Source of the DNA: Ardenticatenaceae bacterium | GTDB taxonomy: Bacteria; Chloroflexota; Anaerolineae; Promineifilales; Promineifilaceae | Assembly: GCA_020634235.1 (NCBI GenBank) | Contig: JACKCB010000001.1 | Location: 310,001-374,000 of the forward strand | Direction: 5' to 3' | Length of the DNA: 64,000 nt | Shown here: one piece after another, positions 17,813-26,851 of the stretch | Numbering within the stretch: position 1 is the first letter of the stretch | How the letters are laid out: each line of letters begins with the position of its first letter | Notes under the pieces: generated by a model | Database searches by the model: none | Seen by the model: the letters and a program-made list of their open reading frames with translations, nothing else | Told to the model about the DNA's origin: nothing | Made by a program: the position numbers and the translations under genes

Positions 17813-18760
17813 TTGTCTCCCCACCTCAGAGCTGTCCTCCAGGCCCTGCTCGTCACCTTCATCTGGTCCCTATCCTGGGTGCTCATCAAGATTGGCCTGG
17901 CCGACATCCCCGCGCTAACCTTTGCCGGGCTGCGCTACGTGATGGCCTTCCTGTGCCTGCTGCCCCTGGCCTGGCGGCGCGGCGACCTGGCCACCCTGCG
18001 CGGCCTATCCCGGCCGGGGTGGGGACAGCTCATCCTGCTTGGCCTCATCTACTACACCATCACCCAGGGCAGCCAGTTCGTCACCCTCAACTACCTGCCC
18101 GCCGTCACCTTCAGCCTGCTGCTCAACTTCAGCGCCGTGCTGGTCGCCCTGCTGGGCATCACCTTCCTATCCGAACGCCTGACCGGGCAGCAGTGGTTCG
18201 GCATGGCCCTCTTCTTCGCCGGCGTCCTGGTTTACTTCTATCCGGTGGCCATCCCGGCCGGGCAAGGCCTCGGCTACCTCGTTGCCGCCATCAGCGTCAG
18301 CGCCAACGCCCTCTCCTCCGTCATCGGGCGCGCCGTAAACCGCGACAGCGGCCTGCCCCCCCTGGCCGTCACCACCGTCAGCATGGGCGCCGGCGGCGGC
18401 GTGCTGCTGCTGGCCGGGCTGCTCACCCAGGGGCTGCCCCCGCTTGGCTGGCAGAGCTGGCTGCTCATCGCCTGGCTGGCCGTCGTCCACACCGCCTTCA
18501 CCTTCAACCTGTGGAACCACACCCTACGCACCCTCTCCGCCGCCGAATCCAGCATCATCAACAACACCATGCTCATCCAGATCGCCCTGCTGGCCTGGCT
18601 CTTCCTGGGCGAAAGCCTCAACGCCCAATCCATACTGGGCCTGGTTATCGCCGCCGGCGGCATCTTTCTCTTCCAGTTTCGCCGCCGCCAACCACCCGCC
18701 GGCAAACAGCACAGCCAACACACGGCCGGCACTGCTCTCCCCGATGAGACCCGCTCATAG
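17813..18760 (+). CDS. EamA/DMT family drug-metabolite transporter
   Basis: A 315-residue integral membrane protein with about ten hydrophobic segments arranged as two EamA repeats (~5-140 and ~155-290), the pattern of the drug/metabolite transporter superfamily. The proposed start is TTG 17813, directly at the first transmembrane helix and 2 bases after the previous stop. The conserved FAGLRYVMAF and the Glu-Ser motif (LSAAESS) in the second repeat fit the family. The exported compound is unknown: amino acids, nucleosides and drugs are all known for relatives. The C-terminal ~25 residues are polar and cytoplasmic. Confidence 0.85.
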   Translation: MSPHLRAVLQALLVTFIWSLSWVLIKIGLADIPALTFAGLRYVMAFLCLLPLAWRRGDLATLRGLSRPGWGQLILLGLIYYTITQGSQFVTLNYLPAVTFSLLLNFSAVLVALLGITFLSERLTGQQWFGMALFFAGVLVYFYPVAIPAGQGLGYLVAAISVSANALSSVIGRAVNRDSGLPPLAVTTVSMGAGGGVLLLAGLLTQGLPPLGWQSWLLIAWLAVVHTAFTFNLWNHTLRTLSAAESSIINNTMLIQIALLAWLFLGESLNAQSILGLVIAAGGIFLFQFRRRQPPAGKQHSQHTAGTALPDETRS

Positions 18761-18816
18761 AAGCTGCCAGGTCAACCCGCCCCATCCGTCATCTCTCCCA
18801 CGCATACCCGGCCCGG

Positions 18817-19422
18817 CTACAGCCGTCGCCTGGCCCAGATGAGCCGCTGCCCCACCGTAGCCAGCACCAGCGCCGCCATCACGCCAAACAGCAGCGCCAG
18901 ATGGCCAGGCCAAAAGATGAAGGCCGTATAGAAAAGAATCGTCTCCCCGCCGCCGATGATCCCGGCCGGCATCGTCACCGCCGTCATCTGCCCCTGCGCC
19001 ACTGCCCCCTGCTGCCGCTTCTCCAACAGCGCCGCCAGGTAAATCCACGAGGCCGCATTCACGTAGAAGCTGGCCAGCAGCAGGGCCAGGGCCACGAAAT
19101 TGGCCGCAGCCGGCTGCCCCAGGGCCAGCCCCAGCGGGATGGCCGCGTACACGGCAAAGTCCAGCACAATATCCAGGTAGCCGCCGAAGTCGCTGGCTGC
19201 ATCCTGTTCGCGGGCCAGGCTGCCATCCAGCCCGTCAAACAGCCGGTTCAGGAACCAGCCCAGGAAGCCCCAGGCGTACCACTGCCTGGCCAGCAGCCCG
19301 GCCGCCAGCAGGCCAAAGAAAAAGGCGATCAGCGTCGCCCCGGCCGGGGGCAGCCACCCCACCAACCGCGCCAGCGGGCGCATCGCCCACTCCTTCAAAA
19401 CCCGCAGTCGATCATCAAACAT
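18817..19422 (-). CDS. CDP-alcohol phosphatidyltransferase family protein
   Basis: A 201-residue membrane enzyme that transfers a phosphatidyl (or similar) group from a CDP-alcohol to a second alcohol. The complete catalytic signature D-G-x2-A-R-x8-G-x3-D-x3-D is present (D66-G67, A70-R71, G80, D84, D88). The four Asp bind two metals and D88 is the catalytic base. About six hydrophobic segments surround it. Which phospholipid is made (PG, PI, cardiolipin or another) cannot be read. It is convergent with the EamA gene and divergent from the DUF4037 gene. GAGGG lies upstream at modest spacing. Confidence 0.88.
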   Translation of the reverse strand: MFDDRLRVLKEWAMRPLARLVGWLPPAGATLIAFFFGLLAAGLLARQWYAWGFLGWFLNRLFDGLDGSLAREQDAASDFGGYLDIVLDFAVYAAIPLGLALGQPAAANFVALALLLASFYVNAASWIYLAALLEKRQQGAVAQGQMTAVTMPAGIIGGGETILFYTAFIFWPGHLALLFGVMAALVLATVGQRLIWARRRL

Positions 19423-19574
19423 GCCATACCCTCATTCCAGATTGGGCCACGTATCACCTCGCATTTGACAAAACATCACCACTGCCCTAACGTAGACACA
19501 GTACCGGCTGCCGCCCCGCCAGTTAGACGATGCGTCCCGGCCGGGGCTTACATCCACCCACCCAGGAACCGACC

Positions 19575-20669
19575 ATGCCCTTCCTCCCCGGTTTGCAGCT
19601 ATGCGAAAAATACTACCAGCAGGCCGTCCGCCCACTGCTAGACAGCCACTTTCCCGGCCTGCCCCACAGCGCCGCCCTCATCGGTCCCGGCTCCGAAGTC
19701 CTGGGCTTCGATGACCCCATGTCCACCGATCACGATTGGGGGCCGCGGGTACTGCTCTTTCTACACGAAAATGACCAGGCCCGCCAGGCCGCGGCCATTC
19801 ACCAAATGCTGGCCAACCACCTGCCCCACGAATTCCACGGCTACCCCACCAACTTCAGCGCCCCCGATCCGGCCGACAACGGCACCCAACAACTGCAAGC
19901 CATCACTCACGGCCCGGTCAACCACCGTGTCACCACCCAAACCATCGCCGGCTTCTTCGCCGGCTACCTGGGGCTAGCGATTGGCCAGGCATTGACCCCG
20001 GCCGGGTGGCTAACCAGCAGCGAACACAAACTGCGCACCCTCACCGCCGGGGCCATCTACCACGACGACCTGGGGCTGCGCCAGGTCCTGGCCCAATTCC
20101 GCTACTACCCCAACGACATCTGGCGCTACCTGCTGGCCGCCGATTGGACCCGCATCGGCCAGGAAGAGCACCTCACCGGTCGCGCCGGGCAGGCCGGCGA
20201 CGAAATTGGCGCGGCTCTCATCGCCGCCCGCCTGGTCCGCAGCCTCATGCACCTCTGCTTCCTCATGGCCCGCACCTACGCCCCCTACCCCAAATGGTAC
20301 GGCACCGCCTTCGCCCAGCTAGCGTGCGCCACCAACCTGACCCCGCCGCTGCAAAACGCCCTGCGCGCCCACCGCTGGCCAGAGCGCCAGGCCTGGCTGG
20401 TGCAGGCCTACGAGCTTGTAGCCGCCCAACACAACGCCCTCGGCCTCACCGCCCCCCAACCGGCCCAAGCCACTCCCTTCTTCGGCCGCCCCTTCCAGGT
20501 CATCGCCCAGAACGGTTTTGCCGCCGCCCTGCTGGCCGGCATCAGCGACCCGGCCGTCAAGGCCCTGGCCACCCGCCCCATCATCGGCAGCCTGGAACAG
20601 TTCAGCGACAGCACCGACCTGATCGGCGACTTGCAGCGCCAGCCTGTGCTGCGCCAGTTGTACCGCTAG
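19575..20669 (+). CDS. DUF4037 domain protein (nucleotidyltransferase-like)
   Basis: A 364-residue protein matching the DUF4037 pattern. The N-terminal third has a nucleotidyltransferase-like signature: IGPGSEVLGFDDPMSTDHDWGPR, with Gly-Ser then acidic D-x-D residues. The C-terminal half, with LRTLTAGAIYHDDLG and FRYYPNDIWRYLLAADWTRI, is the DUF4037 helical region. Function is unknown; nucleotide or sugar-nucleotide transfer to a small molecule is only an inference from the fold. ATG 19575 is chosen because the conserved part begins right after; the upstream in-frame extension (to 19530) is Pro-rich and unlikely. A methyltransferase gene follows after 36 bp in the same direction, probably in one transcript. 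Confidence 0.75.
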   Translation: MPFLPGLQLCEKYYQQAVRPLLDSHFPGLPHSAALIGPGSEVLGFDDPMSTDHDWGPRVLLFLHENDQARQAAAIHQMLANHLPHEFHGYPTNFSAPDPADNGTQQLQAITHGPVNHRVTTQTIAGFFAGYLGLAIGQALTPAGWLTSSEHKLRTLTAGAIYHDDLGLRQVLAQFRYYPNDIWRYLLAADWTRIGQEEHLTGRAGQAGDEIGAALIAARLVRSLMHLCFLMARTYAPYPKWYGTAFAQLACATNLTPPLQNALRAHRWPERQAWLVQAYELVAAQHNALGLTAPQPAQATPFFGRPFQVIAQNGFAAALLAGISDPAVKALATRPIIGSLEQFSDSTDLIGDLQRQPVLRQLYR

Positions 20670-20705
20670 CGTGTCGCCAGACAAGGACGACCGCCTGTAT
20701 CAGCC

Positions 20706-21527
20706 ATGACCACCGACCCCGCCGCCTTCGACGCCTTTGCCGCCGACTATGACGACGCTTTCACCGGCACGCTGCTGGGCACCTGGCTGCGCCAACGCGT
20801 CTGGCAAGTGCTGGGGGCGCACTTCCCGGCCGGGCAGCACATCCTGGAACTTACCTGCGGCACCGGCACCGACGCTGTCTGGCTGGCCGGGCGCGGCGTG
20901 CGCGTCACCGCCACCGACGGGGCCGCGGCCATGGTAGCCACGGCCCGGCGTAAGGTGGCCGCCGCCGGGCTGGAGGATTGGGTTAGCCTGCGCCAGCTAA
21001 GCTGGCAAACCCTGTGCGCGGCGCCGGCAGCCTTCGCCCGGCCGGGGAGCTTCGACGGCGCCTTCAGCAACTTCGGTGGCCTGAACACCGTCGACCAATG
21101 GCCGGCCATCGCCGCCGCCCTGGGGCAGCTCATCCGGCCGGGGGGAAAGCTCATCCTGGTGCCCATGGGGCCGTTCTGCCCCTGGGAAACAGGCTGGCAC
21201 CTGCTGCACGGCCAGTTGCGGCCGGCCATCCGCCGCTGGCGCGGCCCGGCCACCGCCACCATTGGCCAGGCCACCATCCCCATCTGGTACCCCTCCGCCC
21301 GCCGCCTGCGCCGCGACTTCGCCCCCTGGTTCCGCCCCCTGGCCGTACGCAGCCTGGGGCTGTGGCTGCCGCCCAGCTACCTCAGCCACCTGGTGGATAC
21401 CCGGCCGGGGCTGTTCCGTCACCTCCAACGCCTGGAAACCGCCACCGCCCGCTTCACCGGCGGCTGGGGCGACCACTACATCCAGGTCCTGCAGCGCCAC
21501 ACCCAGCCGCCAGCACCGCAGAAGTAG
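20706..21527 (+). CDS. Class I SAM-dependent methyltransferase
   Basis: A 273-residue methyltransferase. Motif I, LELTCGTGTD (47-56), is the SAM-binding glycine loop; the acidic TATDGAAAM after beta-2 and FDGAFSNFGGLNTV (motif IV) follow in the right order. A GGKLILVPMG strand corresponds to motif VI. The C-terminal third is variable and would hold the substrate pocket; the substrate is unknown. No Shine-Dalgarno is evident; the 36-bp gap to the DUF4037 gene suggests co-transcription. It resembles UbiE/Methyltransf_11-type enzymes but has no quinone-specific motif. Confidence 0.85.
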   Translation: MTTDPAAFDAFAADYDDAFTGTLLGTWLRQRVWQVLGAHFPAGQHILELTCGTGTDAVWLAGRGVRVTATDGAAAMVATARRKVAAAGLEDWVSLRQLSWQTLCAAPAAFARPGSFDGAFSNFGGLNTVDQWPAIAAALGQLIRPGGKLILVPMGPFCPWETGWHLLHGQLRPAIRRWRGPATATIGQATIPIWYPSARRLRRDFAPWFRPLAVRSLGLWLPPSYLSHLVDTRPGLFRHLQRLETATARFTGGWGDHYIQVLQRHTQPPAPQK

Positions 21528-21698
21528 GGACCAATTCGCTATCGATTTTTACGCTTCTTGCACGCTGCCCGGCTGTGACAATCCCCCAGGCATGGTAAAC
21601 TTAGTCTGGGTACAGTGACAATCTACCGGTACATTCTTTGCTCCAGCCCGCTGGCCCCGGATGACCCCAGGGCCAGACAGACGTCGTAGGCCACGCAC

Positions 21699-22970
21699 AT
21701 GGACACAACCACACTCGAGAGCCTGTTACAAGAAGCTGCTGCCGCCGCCGAGGCGCGCAATTACTGGGCCGCCATCGAAGGCTATACCCAGCTCTTGTCA
21801 CGCACCAGCCCGGAGAGCGGCGATGCCGAAGTGCACCGAATTCGTCTGGCCGCCCTCTCCCGGCGTGGCGAACTGCTGCGCCAGTTGGGCGAAAACGAAG
21901 CCGCCCTGGCCGGTTTCAACCAATACTACCTGGAAGCCGGCTCCAGCAGCGACGCCGTAGAAGCGCTGGTGAGCATCGGGGCCCAGCACAGCCAGATGGG
22001 GAATTACAGCAAGGCCATGGAAGCCCTGCACGAGGGACAGCACCTGGCCCAGGCGCTGAACCTGACCCCCGGCCGGGCCAAGACCCTCTACCACATCGGC
22101 CTCACCAACTACCGGCTGGGGCGCATCGACGACGCCCTGAGCAACCTGTATAAAGCCCTGGCCCTCTTCCAACAACTGGAAGACCGCTTCTACCTGATGC
22201 GCACCTGGAACACCATCGGTATCAGCCACCATCAGGCCGGTGAGATTGACAAAGCCATTCACGCCTACAAGATCGCCGTCGAATACGCCCGCTACTACTC
22301 CCCCAACCACATGGCCACCGTCCTCAGCAACCTGGGCGAATCCCACCAGGACTTGTTCGACATGACCCAGGCTGTCGCTTATCATCGGGAAGCGCTGCGG
22401 CTGGTAGAACCGCTGAATCTGGAGTCTACCGAAGGAGACCTGCGCCGCAACCTGGGGGTAGACCTGTGCGCGCTGGGCGAACTGGGGGAGGGGGTTGCCC
22501 TGCTGTACCAGGCCCTGCGCATCAGCCGCTCCACCGGCAATCCGGAAATCGAGATGCAGTCCCTCTACTCAGTAGCCCTGGCGGAACTGGACCGCGGGCA
22601 CGATAATGTCGCTCTCGAACACATCAAGGAGCTGACCGCGCTGGCCGAGAACAGCAAAGCCCGCGTTTATCTGTCCCAGGCCAACTACGCCCTGGGGCTG
22701 TACCACAAGAAGCAAGGCAACTACGCCGCGGCCGAAGAGGCCTGGCACCAATCCCTCTTCCAGGCCCATGAAACCGCCCAACGGCTGCTGCTGTGGCGCA
22801 TTCACGCCGGCCTGGGCGACATTGCCGCCAGCCAGGCGCTGGCGGACGTCCATCGCCGCATCGCCTCCGAAGTCATCCAGCAGATTGCCGAACCAATTGA
22901 AGATGAAGCAGTCAGGGCTGTCTTTCTCAACAGCGCCCCCATTCAGGCCGTTCTCAACCCCAATGCCTGA
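21699..22970 (+). CDS. Tetratricopeptide-repeat protein
   Basis: A 423-residue, almost entirely helical protein. Residues ~15-375 contain eight or nine TPR units, recognised by recurring A/G at position 8 and A at position 20 (e.g. YHIGLTNYRLGRIDDALSN, ANYALGLYHKKQGNYAAAEE). There is no signal peptide and no enzymatic domain, so it is a cytoplasmic scaffold or regulator binding a peptide partner. The pattern is close to that of TPR modules fused to adenylate/guanylate cyclases or LuxR/AfsR regulators, but here the module stands alone. No clear ribosome site. It is followed by a 343-bp mobile repeat 43 bp after the stop. Confidence 0.88.
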   Translation: MDTTTLESLLQEAAAAAEARNYWAAIEGYTQLLSRTSPESGDAEVHRIRLAALSRRGELLRQLGENEAALAGFNQYYLEAGSSSDAVEALVSIGAQHSQMGNYSKAMEALHEGQHLAQALNLTPGRAKTLYHIGLTNYRLGRIDDALSNLYKALALFQQLEDRFYLMRTWNTIGISHHQAGEIDKAIHAYKIAVEYARYYSPNHMATVLSNLGESHQDLFDMTQAVAYHREALRLVEPLNLESTEGDLRRNLGVDLCALGELGEGVALLYQALRISRSTGNPEIEMQSLYSVALAELDRGHDNVALEHIKELTALAENSKARVYLSQANYALGLYHKKQGNYAAAEEAWHQSLFQAHETAQRLLLWRIHAGLGDIAASQALADVHRRIASEVIQQIAEPIEDEAVRAVFLNSAPIQAVLNPNA

Positions 22971-23013
22971 TCGCCGGCCAGTCCAGGTGTGAGCTACCCC
23001 TTCCCCCTCGTAC

Positions 23014-23356
23014 CAGCAATTCTAAATGTAAAACGGAATCGTTCACTCCCCCCCTCCGAAACGAGCCGAGAGGTCAAGCGCCGGGGGCGTCGCCTCGGCG
23101 CTTCGCGCCTGGCGACGCCAATCAAAGCAGGGTTTTTTCAGTTTTTGGGGCAGTTGCCCCAAAAACTGAAAAAACCCCATTAAGTTTTCCCGCGCAGGGC
23201 GCGAAGCGTCCTCGCGCGGGGCAGCGTTTGGGGAGCGAGCGCTTACTGCAAAACTTGATCAGCCGCCCAGCGCGACCTCGGGCAGCTCACATGCAACGCT
23301 ATCTGGTAACCTTCTGCCCTGTTGCGCCCCTTTTCCCCCTACATTTAGAATTACTA
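23014..23356. mobile_element. 343-bp MITE-like element, copy 1
   Basis: This element is 343 bp and differs from the copy at 53278-53620 at only three positions that I can see. Its ends are inverted repeats (CAGCAATTCTAAATGTA vs TAGTAATTCTAAATGTA read inward, 15/17). The flanks CCCTCGTAC (23005-23013) and CCCTCCTAA (23357-23365) match 7/9 and so look like a decayed 9-bp target duplication. Inside is a long palindrome, two 23-bp arms around GT (23130-23152/23155-23177), carrying T- and A-runs. No transposase is encoded; the ~60-codon ORF inside is a by-product. It must be mobilised in trans. Confidence 0.88.
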
Positions 23357-23384
23357 CCCTCCTAAACCCCACAACCGCCAACGC

Positions 23385-24248
23385 CTAATCCGCTGCGGAG
23401 AAGAGATCTTTCTCCACCAGCCCCGGCCGGGCGGGCGGTTCGGCGCGCATGAAAAACTCAGTGCCAAACAGGCGCTTTTGCAGCCACTGCGGCAGGAAAC
23501 CGCCAAAACCGGTGCCGCCCCCCTGGCTTTTGTGCTCAGCACTGGCCAGCCGCTTCGTCTCCCAGGTATCGATGATATTGATGCGGGCGTGAATCTGGTC
23601 TGAAGGCTGGCCAATCCTGGTCAGGTCGATGTCCTGGTTACGCCCCATCCTGGTGGGGTCCTGCCGTCGCAGCCGCATCAGGGGGATGAAGACCAGCTTA
23701 ATCCAGCGGTTGGGCAGCACGGTGTAATAGAGACGCCCCGGCCGGTACGGGGCCGGGCCAATCTCCGGGTACTGGGCCGGGTCCCCGGCCGCGTGGAAAG
23801 CCGGCGTGGTAATCCGCCAACACATGATGTGGTCCGGGTGAAAATAGCCACCCGTCTCATCGTGGGTAATCACCACCTGGGGCTGCAACTCACGAATCAG
23901 GCGCACCACCCGGCCGGTAGCTTCATGCACGTCCGCGTTCACAAACGCCTCCGGGTGGTCATTGGCCGGATCGCCCACATAGCCGGAGTCCCGATACGCC
24001 AACTGGTGCAGCGTCCCCCCCAGAATGCGCACCGCCGCTTCAAGCTCCTTAGCCCGCACCGCGGCCAATTCGTCCCGCGCATGCTCAAAACCCTCGGCCA
24101 CCGAGCCGGCCGCGCCGTCGGTGGCGATGGCAATATGCACGTCAACACCCTGGGCCGCATACCTGGCCAGGGTGCCGCCCGGCCCGAACGACTCATCATC
24201 GGGGTGGGCCAGAACTGCCAGCAGGGTTCGCTTGCGCTCAGTCGTCAA
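23385..24248 (-). CDS. PIG-L family (LmbE-like) zinc deacetylase
   Basis: A 287-residue deacetylase of the GlcNAc-PI/MshB/BshB superfamily, which removes N-acetyl groups from sugar conjugates. The zinc motif AHPDDE lies at 14-19 (His15, Asp18), with the third ligand in a later HPDH segment (HDETGGYFHPDH). The probable start is TTG 24248, overlapping the aminotransferase stop by 11 bp and preceded by GAGGA; longer in-frame starts would read through the aminotransferase end. The C-terminal ~80 residues extend beyond the usual domain. Translational coupling to a class III aminotransferase suggests joint action on an amino-sugar or amine metabolite. The actual substrate is unknown. Confidence 0.88.
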   Translation of the reverse strand: MTTERKRTLLAVLAHPDDESFGPGGTLARYAAQGVDVHIAIATDGAAGSVAEGFEHARDELAAVRAKELEAAVRILGGTLHQLAYRDSGYVGDPANDHPEAFVNADVHEATGRVVRLIRELQPQVVITHDETGGYFHPDHIMCWRITTPAFHAAGDPAQYPEIGPAPYRPGRLYYTVLPNRWIKLVFIPLMRLRRQDPTRMGRNQDIDLTRIGQPSDQIHARINIIDTWETKRLASAEHKSQGGGTGFGGFLPQWLQKRLFGTEFFMRAEPPARPGLVEKDLFSAAD

Positions 24249-25515
24249 AGATTTCCTCGAAGGCGTCGTCCATGATCTCCAGGGCGGCGGCAATTTGCCC
24301 TTCGGTCACCACCAGCGGTGGCACCCAGCGAATGACGTTGCCAAAGGTGCCACAGGTCAGCAGCAGCAGGCCGCGCTCCAGGCACGCCTGTTGGATACGC
24401 CTGGCCAGGTCGGGGTCCGGCCCCCGGCCGGGGACACCAATCTCCAGCCCCACCATCAACCCCAGGCCGCGCACATCGCCAAAGAAAGGATACACCGCCT
24501 GCCGTTCGCGCAAACCAGCCATAAGCTGGGCACCGCGGGCCGTTGCGTTCTCCAGCAGCCCCTCCTCCAACAGCACCTCAATGGTGGCCACCGCCGCGGC
24601 GGCCGCCAGCGCGTTGCCGCCGTAGGTGCCGCCATGGCTGCCGGGCAGCCAGCGCTGCATCAGCGCCAGCGGCGCCGCAATGCCACTCATGGGCAGCCCC
24701 GAAGCCAGCCCCTTGGCCATCACCAGGATGTCGGGCCGCACCCCGAAATGCTCCAGGGCAAAGAACTTGCCCGTCCGCCCAAAGCCGGACTGCACCTCAT
24801 CCAGCACCAGCAGGATGCCATGTTCATCGCACAGGGCGCGCAGGGCAGCCAGGAACCCGGCCGGGGGGACCACGTACCCCCCTTCACCCAACACCGGCTC
24901 AATGATGATAGCCGCCGTCTCTTGCGGCGCGGTCTGGCCATGCAGCAGCACATCCAGTTCACGCAGACAAAACTCGCTGGTGACCGCATCATCCCAGCCG
25001 TAGCGGTAGCTGTAGGGGAACGGCGCAACAAACACCCCGGCCGCCAGCGGCTGGTAACCCACGCGGTAAATGGTCTTGCTGGTCGTCATGGCCATGGTCT
25101 GGTTGGTGCGCCCATGAAAGGAGCCCTGAAAGACGATGAGGTTGGCCCGGCCGGTGGCCTGGCGGGCCAGCTTCACCGCCGCCTCCACCGCCTCCGCGCC
25201 GCTGTTGCTGAAGAAGAAGCCGTCCAGCTCCGGCGGCACCACTTGCCGCAGCGCGGCCACCAGGCGCAGCACGCTGGGGCTGTAGACGATGTTGGCCTGC
25301 CCATGCAGCAGCTTGCCGGCCTGCTCGCGGATGGCGGCCACCACGCGCGGGTGGCAGTGGCCGGTGTTGGTAACCCCGATGCCGCTGGTGAAGTCAAGAT
25401 ATTCGTTCCCGGCCGGGTCATACAAATAACAGCCCTCCGCCCGCTCCACCACAATGCTGGAGAGGTGCGTCCACACCGGAGACAAATGGTTCATCATCGT
25501 CGTATCATCGCTCAT
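24238..25515 (-). CDS. Class III aminotransferase (GABA/acetylornithine type)
   Basis: A 425-residue PLP enzyme of the class III (ornithine/4-aminobutyrate) aminotransferase family. Visible motifs are FTSGIGVTNTGHCHPRV, SNSGAEAVEAAVKLAR (phosphate binding), the GSFHGR, IIEPVLGEGG, the LDEVQSGFGRTGKF cofactor-contact region and the PLP lysine in MAKGLASGLP. GabT-like 4-aminobutyrate transaminase is the nearest familiar type, but class III substrate choice cannot be read from motifs. It is the first gene of a two-gene operon with the PIG-L deacetylase. Upstream lies a 100-bp gap with several TCAG-containing short repeats, beyond which the alpha/beta hydrolase gene ends. Confidence 0.9.
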   Translation of the reverse strand: MSDDTTMMNHLSPVWTHLSSIVVERAEGCYLYDPAGNEYLDFTSGIGVTNTGHCHPRVVAAIREQAGKLLHGQANIVYSPSVLRLVAALRQVVPPELDGFFFSNSGAEAVEAAVKLARQATGRANLIVFQGSFHGRTNQTMAMTTSKTIYRVGYQPLAAGVFVAPFPYSYRYGWDDAVTSEFCLRELDVLLHGQTAPQETAAIIIEPVLGEGGYVVPPAGFLAALRALCDEHGILLVLDEVQSGFGRTGKFFALEHFGVRPDILVMAKGLASGLPMSGIAAPLALMQRWLPGSHGGTYGGNALAAAAAVATIEVLLEEGLLENATARGAQLMAGLRERQAVYPFFGDVRGLGLMVGLEIGVPGRGPDPDLARRIQQACLERGLLLLTCGTFGNVIRWVPPLVVTEGQIAAALEIMDDAFEEIFDD

Positions 25516-25616
25516 TGCTCGTCCTCAGGTCAGCCAGGTCATCAGATTGTCGGCTCATCAGATGGTCAGATCGGCAGTTGGCGGGATGAGCTGCTGGCCG
25601 GCATACCAACAGCGGG

Positions 25617-26369
25617 TTAACTGTGGTGGAAAGCCTGCATCATTGGCAGGAGGGGCACCAGCTTCACCGACGCCAGCGGATGGCGCGTGCCGGGCAGAAC
25701 AAGCAGTTGCCCGGTGGGCACCACCCGGCTCAAGCGCAGCGCCTCCGGCAGCGGCACCAGCTCATCCCGGTCGCCCACACTCACCAGCACCGGAATCTGC
25801 ACCCGCGTCACCATGCCTTCGGTCACGCCGCGCTCCGAGAGCAGCGCCACCAGGTCAGCCGCCTGGCGGGACAGCAGCCGCCAGCGGCTGCCATGCTCTT
25901 CAGCCAACTGGTTGGCAAACGACGGCACCTTTTCGGCCATGAGGTCCGGATTCAGCTGCTCGCGCATCTTCAGCACAGCATCCCGCGTCCAGTAGAACTT
26001 GGTGGCGTGCATCAACAGCGTGCGCACGCGGCGCGGCCGGTTCAGGTGGAGCATCAACCCCAGGTACCCCCCCAGGCTGTAGCCGGCCACGTGGACCGTG
26101 TTGACGCGCAGATGATCCAGCAGGCCAAGCAAGTCCTGCGCCATCTGCTCTGGCTGCAGCGTCGGCGCGTTGTTGCCCGAACGGCCATGGCCGCGCAAAT
26201 CGGGCAGGATAACCCGAAAATCGGCGGCCAGCGGCGCCAGGAAAGGCCGCCACTGGCTGCTAATAGCCCCTAGCAAGCCGGGCAGCAGCAGCAGCGCTTC
26301 TTTGCCTGGCCCGTCCCCATGCAGCTCGTAGTTTATCTGTGTTCCGTCGTCTGCTGTCCACGTCGCCAT
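25617..26369 (-). CDS. Alpha/beta hydrolase
   Basis: A 250-residue single-domain hydrolase. The start is ATG 26369 (MATWTADDGT), preceded by AAGGAG with 6-base spacing; the frame runs further upstream but that stretch is low complexity. LLLPGLLG gives the oxyanion turn, DLRGHGRSG follows, the nucleophile elbow is GYSLGG, an acid in VGDRDELVP and the base in TRHP. The pattern is that of esterase/lyase-type alpha/beta hydrolases such as 3-oxoadipate enol-lactonase; substrate unknown. It lies 64 bp upstream of the acpS stop region in the same leftward direction, so it may be transcribed together with acpS. Confidence 0.85.
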   Translation of the reverse strand: MATWTADDGTQINYELHGDGPGKEALLLLPGLLGAISSQWRPFLAPLAADFRVILPDLRGHGRSGNNAPTLQPEQMAQDLLGLLDHLRVNTVHVAGYSLGGYLGLMLHLNRPRRVRTLLMHATKFYWTRDAVLKMREQLNPDLMAEKVPSFANQLAEEHGSRWRLLSRQAADLVALLSERGVTEGMVTRVQIPVLVSVGDRDELVPLPEALRLSRVVPTGQLLVLPGTRHPLASVKLVPLLPMMQAFHHS

Positions 26370-26433
26370 CGCATACTCCTTGCAGTTGGTCAGATTATCA
26401 GCCGGCCGGGTTGGCAAATTGCTTGCCGGTCGG

Positions 26434-26823
26434 TCAGTCGTTATTGGCGGGCAGGCCATCCCCAGATTGGGCCACGGCGAAGCCAATGGCATGGGTATCC
26501 GTATGGGACAAACTAATGGCCCATTGAGTCAGGCCCAGGCCTTCGGCCAGGCGCCTGGCCCGGTCGTGGAGCACCAGCTCCGGCCGGCCGCGGGCATCAC
26601 AAACCACTTCGATATCGGTCCAGTTGACGTCACCGATGCCGGTGCCTAGCGCCTTGGCCACCGCCTCTTTGACGGCAAAGCGGCCGGCCAGCCGGTCGGC
26701 CCGGCCGCGGCAGTAGGCCTGTTCCTGGGCGGTGAAAAAGCGCCGGTTAAAGCGCTCGCCGTGGCGAACCAGCGCCTTTTCCAACCGCTCAATTTCGATC
26801 ATGTCCACGCCTACGGCCAGCAT
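26434..26823 (-). CDS. acpS: Holo-[acyl-carrier-protein] synthase
   Basis: AcpS attaches the 4'-phosphopantetheine arm of CoA to acyl carrier protein, activating it for fatty-acid synthesis. The 129-residue protein has the family hallmarks: GVDMIEIERL at the N-terminus (Asp7 binds magnesium) and the central FAVKEAVAKALG (Glu and Lys at the active site). The C-terminal SLSHTDTHAIGFAVA matches the last strand. ATG 26823 is the natural start, with AAGG upstream; the longer frame overlaps the M16 gene. The stop and following gene leave room for a separate ribosome site. It sits 28 bp after the M16 peptidase stop, so co-transcription is likely. Confidence 0.95.
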   Translation of the reverse strand: MLAVGVDMIEIERLEKALVRHGERFNRRFFTAQEQAYCRGRADRLAGRFAVKEAVAKALGTGIGDVNWTDIEVVCDARGRPELVLHDRARRLAEGLGLTQWAISLSHTDTHAIGFAVAQSGDGLPANND

Positions 26824-26851
26824 CTGGTCGCCTTCCCTACCCGGCCGGGGG

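Noticed and set aside
22989..23183. 64-aa ORF, repeated as 66-aa at 53247-53447
   Set aside because: It lies inside the two MITE copies and has no ribosome site, conserved domain or codon bias; the shared sequence is due to the element.
24025..25620. 531-aa plus-strand ORF opposite the aminotransferase
   Set aside because: Shadow of two well-supported minus-strand genes.
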